A stretch of 64,000 bases of DNA from Myxococcaceae bacterium JPH2. GTDB lineage: Bacteria; Myxococcota; Myxococcia; Myxococcales; Myxococcaceae. Shown in pieces: positions 60,667 to 64,000 of this stretch (positions within the stretch are counted from its first letter, which is position 1; each line of letters starts with the position of its first letter). Location of the stretch: NCBI GenBank assembly GCA_016458225.1, contig JAEMGR010000009.1, positions 186,001-250,000 of the forward strand, written 5' to 3'. Position numbers and translations under genes: made by a program. The notes below the pieces were generated by a model. It searched no databases. It was not told the origin of the DNA and saw nothing but the letters and a program-made list of their open reading frames with translations.

Positions 60667-62300
60667 ACGCTCCGCTTCGCATCACCGCGTGGGTGGCGCT
60701 GGCGCTGGGCGCCCCCGCGTGCGGACTCATCGACGAGCCGCCCCCGGCCTCCCAGCTCGTGTGCGCCTCGGACGCCGAATGCGGCCCCAAGCAGGTGTGC
60801 TTCGCGGATGGCTGCGGAGACCCGGGCCGGGACATCGTCGTCGAGGTGACTGCCGCGCCGAGCCAGGGCGTGCACGCCCAGGACTTCCCGGTGGACAACC
60901 TCCGCCCGCAGCAGGACCTCCAGCTCTTCGGCCCGGCGTCGCTCCAGGGGCAGGTGACGCGCAACCTGAGCGCGGCCTCCGACGGCGGCATGGTCGCCAC
61001 CGCGTACCGCGACAGCATCACCGTGCGGGCCACGGGCACCAGCCGGCTCATCCCCGGCGTCTCGCGCCACTACGAGGCGACGCTCGTGCCCACGGACGGC
61101 GCGTACGCGCTGCCGGTGGGCACTGGGGACTACTCCGTGACGGTGGTCCCCGGTGACGTGACGGTGCCCCCCGTCACGAAAACCGGCGCGGTGGATCCCG
61201 GCCTCCGCACGTCGCTGGACTTCACCCTCGCCGCTCCGGAGGCGCTGGTGCGCCTGGAGGGCGTGCTCGTGGAGCAAGGCACGCAGGCGGTGGCCACGGA
61301 CATGGAGGTGCAGGCGCTGGATGCCAGCCTGCGTCCGCTGTCCCAGCGCGTGCGGGTGGAGCGCGGGACGGGGCGCTTCGTGCTCAACCTGGTCCCCGAG
61401 GCGGCTCGACTCGCCACCGTGCTCCTGGCCGCGACGTCGGTGAACAACGACGACGGCGTGCCCCGCAAGACGTTCGTGGTGGATCCGCGCGTGAAGCTCC
61501 CCAAGCCGCTGGAGCTGGGCGCCTTCGGAACCCTGGTGCGCGTGGGAGGCCGCGTGCTCGACGCGCGAGGGCAGCCCATCTCGGGCGCCACCGTGTCGAT
61601 GGAGGGCAAGGTCGGCGGAGGCGGCAGCTACGTGAGCCGCCCCGTGCTCACCGGCACGGACGGGCGCTTCGAGTTGCTGTCGCTGCCGAGCGGCGCGGAC
61701 GGCGCGCTCGCGCTGGTGACGGTGCCGCCGCCCGCGTCCACCGCGCGCATCACCCGGCAGGCCGTGACGGTGCCCGCCGCGCTCACCGTCCTGCCGGACA
61801 CCACCTGCCAGGATCGCCTCCTCATCAGCGGCACGATGCTGACGCCGGACGGGAATCCCGCCCCGGGCGTGCGCATCGTCGCCGAGCCGATGGCCGAGGT
61901 GGCCGGATGGCCCCTGCCCTCCTCGGGCACGCAGCCTCGGGGCATCACGGACGCGGACGGCCACTTCGAGTTCCGAGTGGACCCCGCCACCTACCGGCTG
62001 GACTTCACCCCAGGGGAGAACCTGCCGCGCGTCAGCCGCTTCGTCACCGTGCAGCCCTTGGGCTCCGGCGATCTCGGGACCACGCGGCTGGAGCCCTTCA
62101 CGCTCTACAAGGGACGCAGCATCACCGGGCTCGTCACGATGCCGGGAGGCGTGCTGCACACGCCGGGAGACCTGGTCCCCAACGCCTCCATCCGCTTCTT
62201 CCGCGTCGTCACCGTGGCGGGCAAGCCCTCCGCCGTGCTGCTGGCGCAGGCGCTCTCCGACAGCTCCGGTCACTACACGGTGGTGCTGCCCACCCGCTGA
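60663..62300 (+). CDS. Lipoprotein with carboxypeptidase-regulatory-like repeats
   Basis: This 545-residue protein has a lipoprotein-like signal (ITAWVALALGAPACGL), followed by a Cys-rich segment (CASDAECGPKQVCFADGCG) of the kind common in myxobacterial lipoproteins. Several beta-sandwich modules then follow: VRVGGRVLDARGQPISGATV with TGTDGRFELLSLPSG, LISGTMLTPDGNPAPGVRIV with ITDADGHFEFRV, and SITGLVTMPGGVLHTPGD. These are carboxypeptidase-regulatory-like repeats. It is likely a surface or outer-membrane scaffold coupled to the preceding lipoprotein. It ends five bp from the convergent gene at 62305. Confidence 0.78.
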   Translation: MNAPLRITAWVALALGAPACGLIDEPPPASQLVCASDAECGPKQVCFADGCGDPGRDIVVEVTAAPSQGVHAQDFPVDNLRPQQDLQLFGPASLQGQVTRNLSAASDGGMVATAYRDSITVRATGTSRLIPGVSRHYEATLVPTDGAYALPVGTGDYSVTVVPGDVTVPPVTKTGAVDPGLRTSLDFTLAAPEALVRLEGVLVEQGTQAVATDMEVQALDASLRPLSQRVRVERGTGRFVLNLVPEAARLATVLLAATSVNNDDGVPRKTFVVDPRVKLPKPLELGAFGTLVRVGGRVLDARGQPISGATVSMEGKVGGGGSYVSRPVLTGTDGRFELLSLPSGADGALALVTVPPPASTARITRQAVTVPAALTVLPDTTCQDRLLISGTMLTPDGNPAPGVRIVAEPMAEVAGWPLPSSGTQPRGITDADGHFEFRVDPATYRLDFTPGENLPRVSRFVTVQPLGSGDLGTTRLEPFTLYKGRSITGLVTMPGGVLHTPGDLVPNASIRFFRVVTVAGKPSAVLLAQALSDSSGHYTVVLPTR

Positions 62301-62304
62301 AGCG

Positions 62305-62823
62305 TCAGGGCAGCGATCCGGCCGCGGCGTTGGCCTGCGCTGCGTCGAACGCGGCGTGCAGCGCATCCACCGCGCCGCCCACCTCGCCCGCGTACTGCAC
62401 GGCGTGGATGGTGTAGAGGTCCTGCACGTGCTCCAGGCTGCGGAACAGCGTGCGCAGCTGCACGCGCGAGGGGTCCCTCGAATCCAGCGCGCAGCGTGAC
62501 TCTTCCTGGCGCGTGCGCGTGAGCCAGTCCGCGCGAAACCGCATCCACTCCTGATCCACCTTCTGCGCCGGCACCACGCGCACGAGCTTCTCGCGCTCCG
62601 TCTCCAGGTCTGCCCAGAGCGAGCGCGCGGTGTCCAAGCACTCGCGGAAGGTGAGCGGCGGCGTGGACGGTGGCGGCCGGGCGGGCGTCATCGCCGCCAC
62701 CGAGCGCCCCACGTTCCAGATGAGCCAGAGGCAGAACAGCGTCGAGAGCGCGATGTGGATCCCATAGGCGCCACCGCGGAAGCGGCGGTAGCGGGGATCT
62801 TTGCCAGGGTCGGGAGCGGACAC
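62305..62823 (-). CDS. Single-pass membrane protein of unknown function
   Basis: This 172-residue protein has a short basic cytoplasmic start (DPRYRRFRGGAYG), a transmembrane helix (IHIALSTLFCLWLIWNVG), and a helical outer domain with TFRECLDTARSLWADLETER and EWMRFRADWLTRTRQEESRC. No known family is recognised. It is downstream of, and on the same strand as, the TPR protein at 62908, so the pair may be one transcript. Confidence 0.68.
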   Translation of the reverse strand: MSAPDPGKDPRYRRFRGGAYGIHIALSTLFCLWLIWNVGRSVAAMTPARPPPSTPPLTFRECLDTARSLWADLETEREKLVRVVPAQKVDQEWMRFRADWLTRTRQEESRCALDSRDPSRVQLRTLFRSLEHVQDLYTIHAVQYAGEVGGAVDALHAAFDAAQANAAAGSLP

Positions 62824-62907
62824 GGGGTCCAGGTCTTACGACCGTGGACCCCGCGTGGCAACGCCCCTGTCATGGACTGCGTCCGCTTCCAGGGAGGCGG
62901 GACGGAC

Positions 62908-63900
62908 CTACTGCGGCGCTGGGGTGGCCGCGGGAGCCTGGGCCGGCGCGGCGGCCGGAGCAGGCGCGGCGGCGGCCGGGGTGGGCACCGGGCCCGGCGC
63001 GGCGGTGTCACCGCTCATCAGGCGCTTCACCGTGGAGAGGCGCCCGCGGAACTGCGACAGGTACTGGGTGGCCGGGTACGTGGCCAGCGCCGAGCGCACC
63101 GTCTCCGCCGCCTTCTCGAGCTGGTTGGTCTCCTGGTACGACTGGGCCAGCAGCAGCATGGCGTAGTCGCGCGTCTTGGACTTCTTGTCGTTCTCCACGA
63201 AGCGCACCAGGAGCGGCACCGCCTTCTCGTGCTGACGCAGCTGGTTGTAGGCCGTGCCCAGGAAGAAGGACGCATCCAGCGCATCCGCCTCCGAGGGGTT
63301 CATGGCCAGGAAGCGCGAGAGGTCCTCCACCACGGCGCTCATCTCATTGCGGCGGAACGCGGCCTTGCCACGCTCCAGCGCCGCGTCACCCGTCTCGCGG
63401 CGGAGGATGGCGGCGCGATCGTTCAGCGCCTGGCGCTCCAGCGAGCTGAGCCGCGACGTGTCCAGCTTCACCAGCGCATCAATGCCCTTGAGGCGCTCGT
63501 CACCCGGCAGCGTGGTCATCATCTTGTAGACCTCGGCCGCCGCGCGCTGCGCGGTCTGGTGCGAGGACAGCTCGCCGCGCTGCTTCTCCTGCTGCGAGCT
63601 CAAGTCCGCCACCTGCTTCTCCAACCGCTCACGCTCCCCCGTGGCGCTGGAGCTGCGCGCGCTGGTCACCATCACCGCGGCGCCGGTGGCCAGGATGGCG
63701 AACAGCGCGTAGGCCACGGCGGAGGACAGCCACTGGCGCTTCTGGAAGTCCTCGTGGCGCTTGCCCACCGCCTTCACCTCCGCATGGAGGTTCTTCAACA
63801 GGTTGTCGGTCTTGATGACCAGGTTGCGCGACTCGATGACTTCCCTGCGGAGTTCGGAAAGTTCCTTCTCGACATCGGACTTCGGCTGTTCGCTTGGCAT
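62908..63900 (-). CDS. Membrane-anchored coiled-coil/TPR protein
   Basis: This 330-residue protein has ATG 63900 with AGGAAG six nt upstream; ATG 63906 is in frame but too close to that site. An N-terminal coiled coil (EKELSELRREVIESRNLVIK) precedes a transmembrane helix (SSAVAYALFAILATGAAVMV) and a second coiled coil. TPR-like repeats follow (about 185-300, AAFRRNEMSAVVEDLSRFLA, FFLGTAYNQLRQHEKAVPLL and AQSYQETNQLEKAAETVRS). The end is Ala/Pro-rich. The plan resembles a scaffold such as the YfgM/BamD-like periplasmic TPR proteins. The exact role is unknown. Confidence 0.75.
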   Translation of the reverse strand: MPSEQPKSDVEKELSELRREVIESRNLVIKTDNLLKNLHAEVKAVGKRHEDFQKRQWLSSAVAYALFAILATGAAVMVTSARSSSATGERERLEKQVADLSSQQEKQRGELSSHQTAQRAAAEVYKMMTTLPGDERLKGIDALVKLDTSRLSSLERQALNDRAAILRRETGDAALERGKAAFRRNEMSAVVEDLSRFLAMNPSEADALDASFFLGTAYNQLRQHEKAVPLLVRFVENDKKSKTRDYAMLLLAQSYQETNQLEKAAETVRSALATYPATQYLSQFRGRLSTVKRLMSGDTAAPGPVPTPAAAAPAPAAAPAQAPAATPAPQ

Positions 63901-64000
63901 GGACATCTTCCTGGGCCCGGAGACGACTTCGGCCGACTCGCGCATGGTAGGGAACTCCGAGGGTGGTGCAGCGACTTTTCCGCACCGGAACAGGACTCGG

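Overview
The window is high-GC DNA with the look of a myxobacterium of the Myxococcaceae (Myxococcus, Corallococcus or Pyxidicoccus type). The signs are a LonV-type Lon protease, a 6-phosphofructokinase gene directly followed by a Pkn4-type membrane Ser/Thr kinase, an FHA/GAF sigma-54 activator, many lipoproteins and beta-barrel receptors, and a separate dnaE2 and imuA-imuB pair. No rRNA, tRNA, CRISPR array, phage or insertion sequence was recognised.

Layout. 1-5150: the tail of an unknown gene, a peptidase-C26-like protein, a decayed zone (an RCC1-like remnant and a frameshifted DUF1877 gene), an alpha/beta hydrolase and a PhyH-type dioxygenase. 5152-12542: a GAF/PAS histidine kinase, a WbqC-like protein, an AAA ATPase, an AidB-like acyl-CoA dehydrogenase and a second PhyH dioxygenase. 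12560-18026: two tandem paralogous outer-membrane receptors, each preceded by the same 31-bp cassette. 18165-20661: the methionine importer metN-metI-metQ with a structured leader. 21097-23212: a small secreted protein, a lipoprotein with a JAMM-like motif, and a Lys/Ala-rich histone-like protein. 23283-26331: dnaE2 with a LexA-like operator. 26536-31329: a Cys-rich secreted protein, an NfeD/SPFH pair, an aldo/keto reductase, and an ABC-F gene whose ribosome-binding site is locked in a leader hairpin. 31482-34826: a lipoprotein of eight CARDB-like repeats. 34954-41384: an exported threonine-aldolase-like enzyme, an AlkZ/YcaQ-like protein, a polysaccharide deacetylase, a TPR protein, a lipoprotein and a sugar epimerase. 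41470-43937: imuA-imuB with a LexA-like operator. 44030-49139: a vWA lipoprotein, lonV and an aldo/keto reductase. 49109-53465: an operon-like set of a decayed DUF4130-UdgX protein, a membrane FHA protein, a trypsin-like protease and a secreted protein. 53573-62300: a TPR protein and then the pfk-pkn4 cluster with a TPR/coiled-coil membrane protein, an FHA-GAF sigma-54 activator and two lipoproteins. 62305-63900: two membrane proteins on the other strand.

Themes. DNA repair and tolerance genes recur: an AidB-like protein, DnaE2, an AlkZ-like protein, ImuA, ImuB and a degenerate UdgX. DnaE2 and ImuA/ImuB lie 15 kb apart but share an operator of the form CTGRRC-N4-GTTCAG, so the split mutasome is probably co-induced by DNA damage. 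The pfk-pkn4 cluster links glycolysis to Ser/Thr phosphorylation and possibly to sigma-54 transcription. The least expected regulatory feature is the translation-attenuator-like leader of the ABC-F gene at 29739-29808. All functions come from reading translated sequence and motifs; no database search was run.
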